Below are positions 26,196-33,404 of a DNA stretch of 33,404 bases, in pieces; position 1 is the stretch's first letter, and each line of letters starts with the position of its first letter. The stretch is from positions 1 to 33,404 of the forward strand of contig CAMEKY010000003.1 of NCBI GenBank assembly GCA_945921565.1, read 5' to 3'. The DNA is from an uncultured Clostridium sp. Its GTDB lineage: Bacteria > Bacillota_I > Bacilli_A > Acholeplasmatales > Anaeroplasmataceae. Position numbers and translations under genes: made by a program. The notes beneath the pieces were generated by a model that saw nothing but the letters and a program-made list of their open reading frames with translations, made no database searches and was not told the origin of the DNA.

Positions 26196-26209
26196 AATCT
26201 TCATAGCCT
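26180..26209. terminator. Bidirectional terminator between whiA and the DUF378 gene
   Basis: AGGCTACGAAG (26180-26190) pairs with CTTCATAGCCT (26199-26209) with one mismatch. T residues follow on the plus strand, and a long A tract before the left arm gives a T run on the minus strand. The left arm is inside whiA coding sequence. Confidence 0.8.
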
Positions 26210-26213
26210 TTTA

Positions 26214-26420
26214 TTATATTTCCTCTTTCTTAAATTTAAAGAAAAATAATAGTATATTAAAAATGGCACAAATTCCAACAATAATATAGATGATTCTTGA
26301 CGCAACTGAGCCTTGATTGAAGATAAAGTCGACAAGGTTGAAATTAAACGCACCGACTAATCCCCAATTTAATCCACCAAGAATGGTGAAAATTAGAGCT
26401 ATCTTTTGGGCAATTGACAT
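26214..26420 (-). CDS. DUF378 (YuzA-like) small membrane protein
   Basis: This 68-residue protein has two membrane helices and the DUF378 signature IFTILGGLNWGLVGAFNFNLVDFIF followed by SRIIYIIVGICAIF. The short basic C-terminus (FKFKKEEI) probably faces the cytoplasm. TTAGGAGG lies 6 bases before the ATG. It is a single gene convergent with whiA. The family is widespread in low-GC Gram-positives, and I know no proven function. Confidence 0.88.
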   Translation of the reverse strand: MSIAQKIALIFTILGGLNWGLVGAFNFNLVDFIFNQGSVASRIIYIIVGICAIFNILLFFFKFKKEEI

Positions 26421-26523
26421 ATTAAACCTCCTAATTTTATTATTTACAATATTAATATAATTATACTATGAATATTTTTCTATTTTTTTTCATATGATTA
26501 GGTGAAATTATTGAGGTGGAAAA

Positions 26524-27489
26524 ATGCGAAAAGGTATATTAGTTTTTTTATTATTATTTGTAGCAGGCCTTTCTTCTTGTGGTAAACAAACAAAAACAGA
26601 GGATGCATATTCAAGCTTTATTAACTCAATTACTGAGGCAAAAAGTTATGTTCTTAAGGCACAAATGGAGGTTCAAAGGGATGAAGGCTCAAATATTTTT
26701 GATGTTGAGGTTTCATATAAAAGCCCTAACTATTATCGTGTAAATTATCAAAACCAAAGCTCTAATTCAAGACAAATTCTTTTAAAAAATAATGAAGGTG
26801 TATATGTTTTAAGCCCTGAACTTAATAAAGAATTCAGGTTTGACAGTACATGGCCTTTAAATTCTAGTCATATTTATATTTTAAATAAGGTTGTAGATGA
26901 TTTATCTTCAGATAATGAAAGAGTTGTTGAATGCAAAGATGATTATTACGTATTCTCATCTGCTATATCTCATAAGGTTAAGCAGGATCTAGTTAAGCAA
27001 GTTGTTTATATTAAAAAGAGCACAAATAAGCTGGAAAAGATATGCTACCAAAGTGCAGATAAGGATATGATGGTTTTAATGGTTAAATCACTTGAGTTTA
27101 ATAAAACATTACCTAGTGATACATTTAATGTTGAGGCTATAATGCAGTCTGAAACATCCTTGTTAGGGGAAGGAAGCTCAGTAGTTGTTTCATCAATTGA
27201 TTTTGAGAATATTTTTGATGTTACGTGTACATCAGAAACATATGATGATGTCACAGTTATGTCATACAAGGGAGATAAAAGCTATAGTATTATATTCCAA
27301 AAACTTGATGAGACTCCATCTGCATCAGCTCGTATATATGATGATTTTGTAATGCTTGATGATACAATTGCGTTTGTTAGTGCAAGTTCATTGACCTTCT
27401 ATTATTCTAATTATGAATTTAAGATTGTATCAAGCACATTAACATTAGATGAAATGATTAGTGTTGCAAATTCATTAACAATTGCATAG
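26524..27489 (+). CDS. LolA-like lipoprotein, YdcC type
   Basis: This 321-residue exported lipoprotein has signal peptide MRKGILVFLLLFVAGLSSC, with the lipobox Cys at residue 19 (LSSC). The body resembles the LolA fold family of Gram-positives: SPNYYRVNYQN, SRQILLKNNEGVYVLSPELNKEF and FDSTWPLNSSHIYILNKVV match the YdcC pattern (pattern recalled, not searched). LolA-type beta-sandwich proteins bind lipids or lipoproteins, and some Firmicutes members act in sporulation. The C-terminal part (TVMSYKGDKSYSIIFQKL onward) looks like a second beta domain. GAGGTGG precedes the ATG, and the stop is TAG. The upstream Lgt-PpaX would modify Cys19. The membrane location is sound; the function is inferred. 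Confidence 0.75.
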   Translation: MRKGILVFLLLFVAGLSSCGKQTKTEDAYSSFINSITEAKSYVLKAQMEVQRDEGSNIFDVEVSYKSPNYYRVNYQNQSSNSRQILLKNNEGVYVLSPELNKEFRFDSTWPLNSSHIYILNKVVDDLSSDNERVVECKDDYYVFSSAISHKVKQDLVKQVVYIKKSTNKLEKICYQSADKDMMVLMVKSLEFNKTLPSDTFNVEAIMQSETSLLGEGSSVVVSSIDFENIFDVTCTSETYDDVTVMSYKGDKSYSIIFQKLDETPSASARIYDDFVMLDDTIAFVSASSLTFYYSNYEFKIVSSTLTLDEMISVANSLTIA

Positions 27490-27501
27490 CTTAAACTAAT
27501 G

Positions 27502-27535
27502 GTTTATTTGACCTAATGGTCATTTAAACTTTTTT
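27502..27535 (+). terminator. Terminator after the LolA-like gene
   Basis: The arms at 27502-27513 and 27518-27529 pair at 10 of 12 positions around a TAAT loop (core TGACC with GGTCA), followed by TTTTTT. Confidence 0.7.
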
Positions 27536-27581
27536 GTTCTTCAATAACGATACATTCTTTTATATTTGTGTATCGATTGAA

Positions 27582-27620
27582 TGAAAACGCTTTACAAAAT
27601 ATTAGAATGTCATATATACT
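27582..27620 (+). promoter_or_regulatory. cre-like site overlapping the esterase promoter
   Basis: TGAAAACGCTTTAC (27582-27595) matches the cre consensus except at the penultimate position. It overlaps a -35 TTTACA (27591-27596) placed 18 bases before TATACT (27615-27620). CcpA or a LacI-family regulator bound here would block transcription. The flank ACAAAATA also follows the cre site upstream of hsp20. Confidence 0.55.
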
Positions 27621-27645
27621 TTGGTAAAAAAGAGAGGAAAATTAT

Positions 27646-29637
27646 ATGAAGAAATTATTTAAAGGTATTCTTACTGGCGCATTTGCATTATCTTTAGCAT
27701 CATGCGGATCAACAGTTAATACAAGTACAACAAGTGCACCAACAACAGTAGCACCAATAACAAGTGCACCAACAACAGTAACGCCAACAACGGTAGCACC
27801 AACAACATTGGCTCCTACTACAGTAGCGCCAACTACGACAGTAGCACCTATAACAAGTGTGCCAACAACAGAACCAATAGAGCCAAAGCTACCAAAAATA
27901 TATTTGGCAGGAGATTCTACAGTTAAAACATATGAAGCCAACCAATATATAGGTGGTTGGGGACAATATTTAGATTATTTCCTGGATGATTCAATTGAGG
28001 TTATTAATTGTGCTCAGGGAGGTAGAAGTTCAAGAAGCTTTATTAATGAAGGAAGATTATATGATATTGAAGGAAGTAAGTATACATTTAATCAAAATGA
28101 TGGAAAATCTATTGGCAGTGTAATTGAAGAGGGAGATTATTTGTTTATTCAATTTGGACATAATGATGATGATACGAAAAAGGCGTCATCATATGCAACA
28201 TTATTTGATCGTATGGTTCCACTAGGAACACCAGATGGTAATGGTATTTATCCAACTACAGCTGGAGAAAGAGTGTCGACTACATATTTACCTGAAGAAT
28301 ATACTAGTAATGTAAGCTCAACAACAACTGCAATGAACGAAATAGCTAAGTATGGCTCAACATATTATTCATATGACTGTGGAGGAACATATAAATGGTT
28401 TTTAAAGCAATACATAGATTTTGCAAGAGAAAAAAATGCTATTCCAGTTTTAGTCACTCCTGTATCAAGAGTAAAGTTCAGTGATGGACAAATCATTGGA
28501 GGACCAGGACTTCATGGTGAGAATTTTGCATACGTTGAGGCTGTAAGGCAGCTTGCAGAGGAAGAGGATTGTTTACTTATTGATTTATTTTCAGATACTA
28601 AGCAAATGCTTGAGGACGCAACTCCAACATATGCAAATTATTTAATGGCGTTAAAGCCAAATGATTTGCAAGGAGTATGGCCTTCTGGATATGATGAGAC
28701 ATACAATAATACGAAATTAGGATATACGGGAATAGAAGCTACTCATTATAACAAATATGGTGCATACCTTACAGCGGCTCATGTTATTGAAAATATTTTA
28801 GACACAGTTACATCAGCAAATAATGGTAAAGAAACTTACACATTTAAGTCATTAATAAAGACAATACCTTCAGCTTATATTGATCCATCTAATTTAATTA
28901 GTAAATCTGTAGTGGGGGTACTTGAAGGTAAGCTAACTAAGATTACAGTTACAAATCCTAATCGTACATATAGTAATCCACTAGATACAGTTGCGTTAAT
29001 AAATGATGTTCTTGCGTTAACATTAAGTAAGGATAATGTTGTAGAATATGAAGAGGCAGTCTTGAAAGCGCAAGCTTCATATATTAGCTTGAATGTAGAT
29101 GATAGGGCAAGAGTTACAAATTATAAAGAGCTAACTGAAGCAATTGCGAATTTAAATGCATTAAAGGAATCGTTAAAACCAAAGCCAATTTCTACAACAG
29201 TTATAAATGCTAACAATTTAACTGCAGGAACTTATACTGATATAACAATATTAGAAAATGTTACAATTTATGCAAATGCATCAAAGGCGGTAGATGTTAA
29301 AGCGGTATCATGTAATGCATCATATGGTGGAGTAGATTATTCATTTACTCAAGGTATTTCTCTTGGTGGATCAGCATCAATGGGTACATATAGATGCTTA
29401 GAGATAGAAACAAAGGGTAAGTGTACTATTACAGTTATTGCAAAATCATCTGGAACTGATGATAGAGTACTTAATATTGTAAAGAGTTCAAGTACATCAA
29501 CATCAGCAGGATCATTTGAAGCAAAAGCATCTGTTAGTGTTTCCAGCCAAGAAATAACAGAAGCAGGTAAATATATGATTGGTTCTACAAATAAAGGAAT
29601 TTGGGTATTTGCAATTATTATTGAATATTACGAATAA
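27646..29637 (+). CDS. Lipoprotein SGNH-hydrolase, rhamnogalacturonan acetylesterase-like
   Basis: This 663-residue surface lipoprotein has signal peptide MKKLFKGILTGAFALSLASC with lipobox Cys20, a Thr/Pro/Ala linker (about 22-80), and an SGNH esterase domain (about 81-390). That domain has the nucleophile in LAGDSTVKTY (Ser91), block II in GGRSSRSF, block III Asn in FGHND and the catalytic His in GIEATHYNKYGAY, where Glu stands in place of the usual Asp of DxxH. A helical module follows (about 420-515), then a C-terminal beta-sandwich (ISLGGSASMGTYRCLEIETKGKCTITVIAKSSGTDDRVLNIV). That last segment resembles the non-catalytic domain often attached to pectate lyases. The likely role is deacetylation of pectin-type polysaccharide at the cell surface. 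The SD is GAGAGGAAAA. A cre-like site lies over its promoter. Confidence 0.82.
   Translation: MKKLFKGILTGAFALSLASCGSTVNTSTTSAPTTVAPITSAPTTVTPTTVAPTTLAPTTVAPTTTVAPITSVPTTEPIEPKLPKIYLAGDSTVKTYEANQYIGGWGQYLDYFLDDSIEVINCAQGGRSSRSFINEGRLYDIEGSKYTFNQNDGKSIGSVIEEGDYLFIQFGHNDDDTKKASSYATLFDRMVPLGTPDGNGIYPTTAGERVSTTYLPEEYTSNVSSTTTAMNEIAKYGSTYYSYDCGGTYKWFLKQYIDFAREKNAIPVLVTPVSRVKFSDGQIIGGPGLHGENFAYVEAVRQLAEEEDCLLIDLFSDTKQMLEDATPTYANYLMALKPNDLQGVWPSGYDETYNNTKLGYTGIEATHYNKYGAYLTAAHVIENILDTVTSANNGKETYTFKSLIKTIPSAYIDPSNLISKSVVGVLEGKLTKITVTNPNRTYSNPLDTVALINDVLALTLSKDNVVEYEEAVLKAQASYISLNVDDRARVTNYKELTEAIANLNALKESLKPKPISTTVINANNLTAGTYTDITILENVTIYANASKAVDVKAVSCNASYGGVDYSFTQGISLGGSASMGTYRCLEIETKGKCTITVIAKSSGTDDRVLNIVKSSSTSTSAGSFEAKASVSVSSQEITEAGKYMIGSTNKGIWVFAIIIEYYE
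27724..27885 (+). repeat. Thr/Pro/Ala-rich linker repeat
   Basis: Short in-frame repeats encode units such as APTTV, APITS and TPTTV about ten times. A stretch of 21 bases beginning ACAAGTGCACCAACAACAGT occurs twice, 36 bases apart. It spaces the esterase from the membrane. The repeats are prone to copy-number change by slippage. Confidence 0.75.
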
Positions 29638-29640
29638 GAA

Positions 29641-29668
29641 AAAAGGGCGTTTGTGCCCTTTTAGCTTT
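29641..29668. terminator. Bidirectional terminator between the esterase and tetR
   Basis: AAAAGGGC (29641-29648) pairs perfectly with GCCCTTTT (29655-29662) around a 6-base loop. It lies between convergent genes; the A-rich left flank supplies a T run on the minus strand. Confidence 0.82.
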
Positions 29669-30173
29669 AAAATTCAAGTAGTAGTTCAATACACTTTTTG
29701 TTCATAATCTCTCTTGTGATTTCTTCCATTTCTTTTGGAGTCTCTTTTTTCGATTTACTCCAGGTACTAAGCAAGGATGAAAGCATAGAAAATTTTAAAT
29801 TGTTAAGATATTCATTATCAGCATTTTTGAAGTGCCTTTTCATACACTCTTTTAGAATATATTCATTTTGATCTGTAATAATAGTAATAAGATCACGGTG
29901 ATAATACCAATATTCAAAAAAGAATAATAATTGATTTTTACGACCTTCGCGTTTTGTTAAATAATCGTTATAAAAGAATTCAAGCATAACCGCAAGAACA
30001 TCTGTAACATTATTAAAATTACGGTAAAAAGTAGTACGTGATACACCACATTCACAACAAATATCTTTAACTGTTACTAAATTTAGTGGTTTATTTAATA
30101 GGATTCTTCGTAAGGATTTATATATTATCTTTTGACTTTCTAATGATTTTTTATTTGACTTGAGTTCGTACAT
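29667..30173 (-). CDS. TetR-family transcriptional regulator
   Basis: This 168-residue protein has an N-terminal TetR helix-turn-helix (LVTVKDICCECGVSRTTFYRNFNNVTDVL) ending in the typical TFYRNF recognition segment, and a helical C-terminal ligand-binding and dimer domain. The HTH contains three Cys (ICCEC), so thiol or metal sensing is possible but unproven. ATG 30173 is chosen over the in-frame GTG at 30182 because AAAGGAT ends 9 bases upstream of it, while the GTG would abut the SD. It is divergent from the membrane-anchored protein at 30389 and convergent with the esterase. Either could be its target. A good promoter lies upstream. Confidence 0.87.
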   Translation of the reverse strand: MYELKSNKKSLESQKIIYKSLRRILLNKPLNLVTVKDICCECGVSRTTFYRNFNNVTDVLAVMLEFFYNDYLTKREGRKNQLLFFFEYWYYHRDLITIITDQNEYILKECMKRHFKNADNEYLNNLKFSMLSSLLSTWSKSKKETPKEMEEITREIMNKKCIELLLEF

Positions 30174-30197
30174 GAACAACACATCCTTTACATTTCA

Positions 30198-30226
30198 AGT
30201 ATAAACCATTAATAAAAAAACGACAA
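30198..30226 (-). promoter_or_regulatory. tetR promoter
   Basis: On the minus strand, TTGTCG (30226-30221), 17 bases, then TATACT (30203-30198), about 25 bases before the ATG. Confidence 0.55.
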
Positions 30227-30278
30227 CTACTAATATTAAAAAATGAAAAAGCTATTTAAAGTTACGCTTTTTTGAGGC

Positions 30279-30309
30279 CTACGATTTAATTCACACAAAA
30301 ATGTCGTAG
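30279..30309. promoter_or_regulatory. Inverted repeat in the divergent region, possible operator
   Basis: CTACGA (30279-30284) and TCGTAG (30304-30309) are inverted copies 19 bases apart, upstream of the -35 at 30327. They could bind the TetR protein or another dimeric regulator. A separate hairpin with arms AAAAAGC and GCTTTTT lies just before it (about 30246-30272). Confidence 0.35.
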
Positions 30310-30326
30310 ACATTGCAAAATACTGC

Positions 30327-30378
30327 TTGATAATTTATTAAAATTACATTATAATTAAGGGGATAATTAACGAAGGAG
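30327..30378 (+). promoter_or_regulatory. Promoter and SD for the membrane-anchored protein
   Basis: TTGATA (30327-30332), 17 bases, then TATAAT (30350-30355). AAGGAG at 30373-30378 precedes the TTG start by 10 bases. This is the best-matched -35/-10 pair in the window. Confidence 0.7.
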
Positions 30379-30388
30379 CTGAATTACT

Positions 30389-31078
30389 TTGGCAAGAAAA
30401 AATACGCAAGACGCGTCAAAGAAGCATTTAACTTGGAAATTTTATACTATATTATCTTCAATTATTGGATTACTTATAATTGCAGGAATAATTACATCTA
30501 TTGTGGTATATAACACAGTTTACTCTGAATCCTACAATAATAAATTTTCTGAATATACGAAATATAAGAGAAATTATAATGAAATAGAAGATTTATTTGA
30601 TGATAAATATGAAGATGGATTTGAACCTGGTGTGTATACAATTATATTTGCATATGATGATACATATATGGATCAAGGAGAAATTGATGAACTAGATAGT
30701 GATGATCCTAATCGTAGTAGATACGAAAAGTGTAATGCTGCATTAAAGGAATTAATTTTAGCAATCCAAGAAAATGAAGCAGCATATGCAGGTGTTGAAA
30801 GTGAGATTTTTAATCGTATTGACTTTTATTTTATCAACACATCATTATTAGGAAATTCTGATTTTTTATCTGATGAAAATTATGGAAATGTAGGCGTTGC
30901 ACCATCTGTTATTTTACTTGATGATGAGGGTAAAAATGTTACTACATTTGGTAAAAAGGGTAGTACAGAGGATGACCAAGAGCTATCTAATGGTAAGGGC
31001 GATTATAATCAGTTAGAATCTGATTTGAAAGAATTAAAGGAATTAGTTGTAAGCTATAATCCTGAAAATGAAGAATAA
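30389..31078 (+). CDS. Membrane-anchored protein, possibly thioredoxin-like without CxxC
   Basis: This 229-residue protein has a short basic N-terminus (MARKNTQDASKKHLTWKFY), one transmembrane helix (about 20-42) and an acidic extracytoplasmic domain. The domain contains GVYTIIFAYDD, then helices, then RIDFYFINTS and GVAPSVILLDDEGKNVTTF. The last piece resembles the cis-Pro strand of thioredoxin folds. There is no CxxC and only one Cys in the whole protein, so disulfide chemistry is unlikely. Fold assignment is tentative; otherwise the function is unknown. The start is TTG, supported by AAGGAG at 10 bases and a strong promoter; no ATG fits. Its own terminator follows. Confidence 0.68.
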   Translation: MARKNTQDASKKHLTWKFYTILSSIIGLLIIAGIITSIVVYNTVYSESYNNKFSEYTKYKRNYNEIEDLFDDKYEDGFEPGVYTIIFAYDDTYMDQGEIDELDSDDPNRSRYEKCNAALKELILAIQENEAAYAGVESEIFNRIDFYFINTSLLGNSDFLSDENYGNVGVAPSVILLDDEGKNVTTFGKKGSTEDDQELSNGKGDYNQLESDLKELKELVVSYNPENEE

Positions 31079-31107
31079 AAGAGGCGCTTAAAATGCGCTT
31101 CTTTTCA
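31077..31107 (+). terminator. Terminator before tex
   Basis: AAAAGAGGCGC (31077-31087) pairs with GCGCTTCTTTT (31095-31105), with one G-T pair and loop TTAAAAT. Confidence 0.8.
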
Positions 31108-31110
31108 TCA

Positions 31111-31116
31111 TATAAT
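31111..31116 (+). promoter_or_regulatory. tex -10 box
   Basis: A consensus TATAAT lies 24 bases before the ATG, directly after the upstream terminator. No clear -35. Confidence 0.4.
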
Positions 31117-31139
31117 GAAAAAAGTTAAGGAGAAATAAA

Positions 31140-33320
31140 ATGGAATTAAATGAGGATATTATTAAAAGATTATCAGAAGAGATAAAGATTAAGGATACAC
31201 AAATTATAGCTGTATTAAATTTACTTAATGAAGGAGCCACAGTACCTTTTATTGCAAGATATCGTAAAGAGGCTACTGGAGGTTTAGATGAAGATCAAAT
31301 CAGATTAATTAATGATGAATTTGAATATCAAGTTAATCTTCTTAAGCGTAAAGAGGATGTTTGTAGATTAATTGATGAGAAGGGGTTACTGACTGAAGAG
31401 CTTAAGAATCAGATTATGTCTAGAACGTTACTTGTTGAGGTAGATGACTTGTATCAACCATATAAGGAAAAGAAGAAAACAAAGGCGTCTGAGGCAATTA
31501 AGCTAGGTCTTGAGCCTTTAGCAGATGAAATGCTTAAGTGTTATGATAGGGGTTCTAAAGAAGAGGTTGTAGAAAAATATTTAAATGAAAATGTACCTAC
31601 AATGGAAAAAGCTATTGAGGGAGCTTGTTATATTATTGCGGAAAGAATTTCTGATGATGCTAAATTTAGAGGCTCATTAAGAGATACTATGCAAAAATTT
31701 GCTCATATTAAGACTAAAAAGAAAAAGGATGCTGTAGATGAAAATGAGGTTTTCCAAAATTACTATGAATATGAAGAAGCAATTTCTACAATTAAATCAC
31801 ATCGTATTCTTGCAATAAATAGAGCAGAAAATTTAAAGATTATAACGGTTAGCATAGAAATGGATGATGCTAAAAATATTAAGTACATTGAAAATGGTGT
31901 TATAAAGAGAAATAATGCAATATTTGTAGATGAAATAAAAGCTGCGATAGCTGATGGATATAAAAGACTTCTTTATCCATCAATTGAAAGAGAAGTTAGA
32001 GCATGGCTTACAGAAAATGCGGAAGCAAAGGCAATTGATGTATTTGCGATGAATGTAAAAAATTTGTTATTACAAGCACCAGTAAAGGACAAAACTGTTC
32101 TTGGTGTTGACCCTGCATTTAGAACTGGCTGTAAGCTTGCAGTAGTTGATCCAACTGGTAAGGTTTTGGAAATTGGAGTTATTTATCCAAATGAAAAAGC
32201 TAAGGGACAAACAGTTGATGAGGCTCTTGTAAAAAAGAGCAAGAAGACTATTATTGATTTAGTTAATAAATATAATGTAGATATTATTGATATTGGAAAT
32301 GGTACAGCATCAAGAGAAACTGAAGATTTTATTGCCGAAACAATCAAAGAAGGAAACTTAAAATGTAAGTATGCAATTGTATCAGAAGCAGGAGCTTCTG
32401 TATATAGTGCAAGTGCAGTAGCACAAGAAGAGTTCCCTGATTATCATGTTGAACAGCGTAGTGCAGTTTCAATTGCAAGACGTCTTCAAGATCCACTAGC
32501 TGAGCTTGTCAAGATTGAACCAAAGGCAATTGGTGTTGGTCAGTATCAACATGATGTTAACCAAAATCAATTATCAAAGCGTCTTGATTCAGTTGTTGAG
32601 GAAGCGGTTAACCAGGTTGGTGTTAATATTAATACCGCTTCAAAAAGTCTTTTAACTTATGTTTCAGGCTTAAATAAAACTATTGCGCAAAACATTGTAG
32701 ATTACCGTAACAAGGAGGGTAAATTTACAAACCGTAATGATATTAAAAATGTTAGTAAGCTTGGTGCTAAAACATTCGAGCAAGCTGTTGGATTTTTAAG
32801 AATTACTGATGGAGATGAACCATTAGATAAAACATCAATTCACCCTGAAAGCTATAAAGCTGCGTATAAAATTTTAGATTTGCTTGAAGCTAAATCAAGT
32901 ATGATTGGTACTGATGAGCTTAAGCAAAGAATTGTTGAGGCTAATAAGGAAGAATTGCTTGAAAAATCTGGATTAGATAAATTTACATTTGATGATATCA
33001 TAGACGCATTTAAAGAACCTTTACGTGATATTCGTGAAAGCTATGATAGTGTTCAATTAAGAAGTGATATTAAGCATTTAGAGGACCTTAAAATAGGAGA
33101 CGAGCTAATGGGAACTGTAAGAAATGTAGTAGATTTCGGTGTTTTCGTTGACTGTGGTGTTAAATATGACGGATTAGTTCATTTATCAAAAATGTCTGAT
33201 AAATATATTAAGCATCCATCTGAGCTTGTTAGTGTTGGAGATACTGTAAAGGTTTATGTATCAGGTGTTGATTTAGTTAAACATAAGCTAGCACTTTCTA
33301 TGCTAAAGAATAAGATTTAA
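31140..33320 (+). CDS. tex: Tex family RNA-binding transcription accessory protein
   Basis: This 726-residue cytosolic nucleic-acid-binding protein is linked to transcription and RNA handling. Domains in order: N-terminal helical Tex region (VPFIARYRKEATGGLDEDQIR near residue 35 is a hallmark), YqgF-like RNase H fold (VLGVDPAFRTGCKLAVVDPTGKVLE), helix-hairpin-helix pair (VNINTASKSLLTYVSGLNKTIAQNIVDYR) and C-terminal S1 domain (GDELMGTVRNVVDFGVFVDCGVKYDGLVHLS to the end). Length is normal for the family. AAGGAG precedes the ATG. It is transcribed alone after a strong terminator. Confidence 0.95.
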   Translation: MELNEDIIKRLSEEIKIKDTQIIAVLNLLNEGATVPFIARYRKEATGGLDEDQIRLINDEFEYQVNLLKRKEDVCRLIDEKGLLTEELKNQIMSRTLLVEVDDLYQPYKEKKKTKASEAIKLGLEPLADEMLKCYDRGSKEEVVEKYLNENVPTMEKAIEGACYIIAERISDDAKFRGSLRDTMQKFAHIKTKKKKDAVDENEVFQNYYEYEEAISTIKSHRILAINRAENLKIITVSIEMDDAKNIKYIENGVIKRNNAIFVDEIKAAIADGYKRLLYPSIEREVRAWLTENAEAKAIDVFAMNVKNLLLQAPVKDKTVLGVDPAFRTGCKLAVVDPTGKVLEIGVIYPNEKAKGQTVDEALVKKSKKTIIDLVNKYNVDIIDIGNGTASRETEDFIAETIKEGNLKCKYAIVSEAGASVYSASAVAQEEFPDYHVEQRSAVSIARRLQDPLAELVKIEPKAIGVGQYQHDVNQNQLSKRLDSVVEEAVNQVGVNINTASKSLLTYVSGLNKTIAQNIVDYRNKEGKFTNRNDIKNVSKLGAKTFEQAVGFLRITDGDEPLDKTSIHPESYKAAYKILDLLEAKSSMIGTDELKQRIVEANKEELLEKSGLDKFTFDDIIDAFKEPLRDIRESYDSVQLRSDIKHLEDLKIGDELMGTVRNVVDFGVFVDCGVKYDGLVHLSKMSDKYIKHPSELVSVGDTVKVYVSGVDLVKHKLALSMLKNKI

Positions 33321-33342
33321 TTGCTAACATAAAGCACTTTTT

Positions 33343-33374
33343 ATTTAATTTTTTGAGTTTCCCCAAAATTAAAT
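33343..33374 (+). terminator. AT-only inverted repeat after tex
   Basis: ATTTAATTTT (33343-33352) is exactly complementary in reverse to AAAATTAAAT (33365-33374), with a loop containing CCCC. No T run follows, so termination is uncertain. The rest of 33321-33404 shows no gene. Confidence 0.35.
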
Positions 33375-33404
33375 AAGGGTATAAAAAAAGAAAAATCTAC
33401 GAGG

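Noticed and set aside
27724-27885. CRISPR-like repeat array
   Set aside because: The repeats are short, in frame, without unique spacers, and encode a Thr/Pro linker.
27642-27941. Minus-strand frame rich in VVGATVVG repeats
   Set aside because: It is the antisense of the Thr/Pro linker repeat of the esterase, so the repeats are a by-product.
33322-33341. TGCT/AGCA hairpin after tex as a terminator
   Set aside because: Only four base pairs with a 7-base AT loop, too weak to call although T residues follow.

Overview
This window looks like chromosomal core sequence from an AT-rich, low-GC Gram-positive bacterium. The best guess is an anaerobic, gut-type Bacilli, Erysipelotrichia or RF39/Acholeplasmatales-like lineage. 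Evidence: strong AGGAGG-type ribosome binding sites; HPr kinase, PpaX, WhiA, PcrA and NAD-dependent ligase genes of Firmicutes type; CIRCE and cre regulatory sites; lipoprotein signal peptides; and a plant cell wall (pectin-type) esterase. The genetic code appears standard: TGG encodes Trp and TGA is a stop, although only 2 of 28 complete genes end in TGA. I saw no tRNA, rRNA, CRISPR array, prophage or intact insertion sequence.

Layout. 1-984: the tail of an unknown gene, a roughly 450-base AT-rich gap holding a small minus-strand ORF and an inverted repeat, and an orphan gene. 985-7426: aquaporin, glutaminyl-tRNA synthetase, a YkpA/YbiT-type ABC-F protein and the PcrA helicase. 7427-9906: a heat-shock operon hsp20-groES-groEL behind one good and one degenerate CIRCE operator plus a perfect cre-like palindrome. 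9907-13731: a tightly packed cluster of MarR regulator, iron-type alcohol dehydrogenase, class-3-like aldehyde dehydrogenase and a YhhN/TMEM86-family (lysoplasmalogenase) membrane protein. This is a plausible unit for cleaving vinyl-ether lysolipids and disposing of the fatty aldehyde. 13707-15412: a minus-strand pair of an ABC-2-like permease and an ABC ATPase-like protein that has lost every ATPase motif. 15441-20304: ligA-uvrA (DNA repair).

20305-22185: a small membrane protein and glycerol kinase. 22186-26209: an operon of a membrane protein, HPr kinase/phosphorylase, a single-ORF fusion of Lgt (prolipoprotein diacylglyceryl transferase) with PpaX (pyrophosphatase), and WhiA. The fusion joins lipoprotein modification to removal of the pyrophosphate that HprK/P makes when it dephosphorylates P-Ser-HPr. 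26210-29662: a DUF378 protein (minus), a LolA-like YdcC-type lipoprotein, and a large lipoprotein SGNH esterase with a Thr/Pro linker and a cre-like site over its promoter. Both lipoproteins are natural Lgt substrates. 29663-33404: a TetR regulator (minus), a membrane-anchored possibly thioredoxin-like protein without CxxC, and the Tex RNA-binding protein.

The observations most worth following are the Lgt-PpaX fusion, the MarR/ADH/ALDH/YhhN cluster, the motif-less ABC pair, the layered heat-shock control region, and an ABC-F protein whose sequence lesions all fall in one of its two composite ATP sites.
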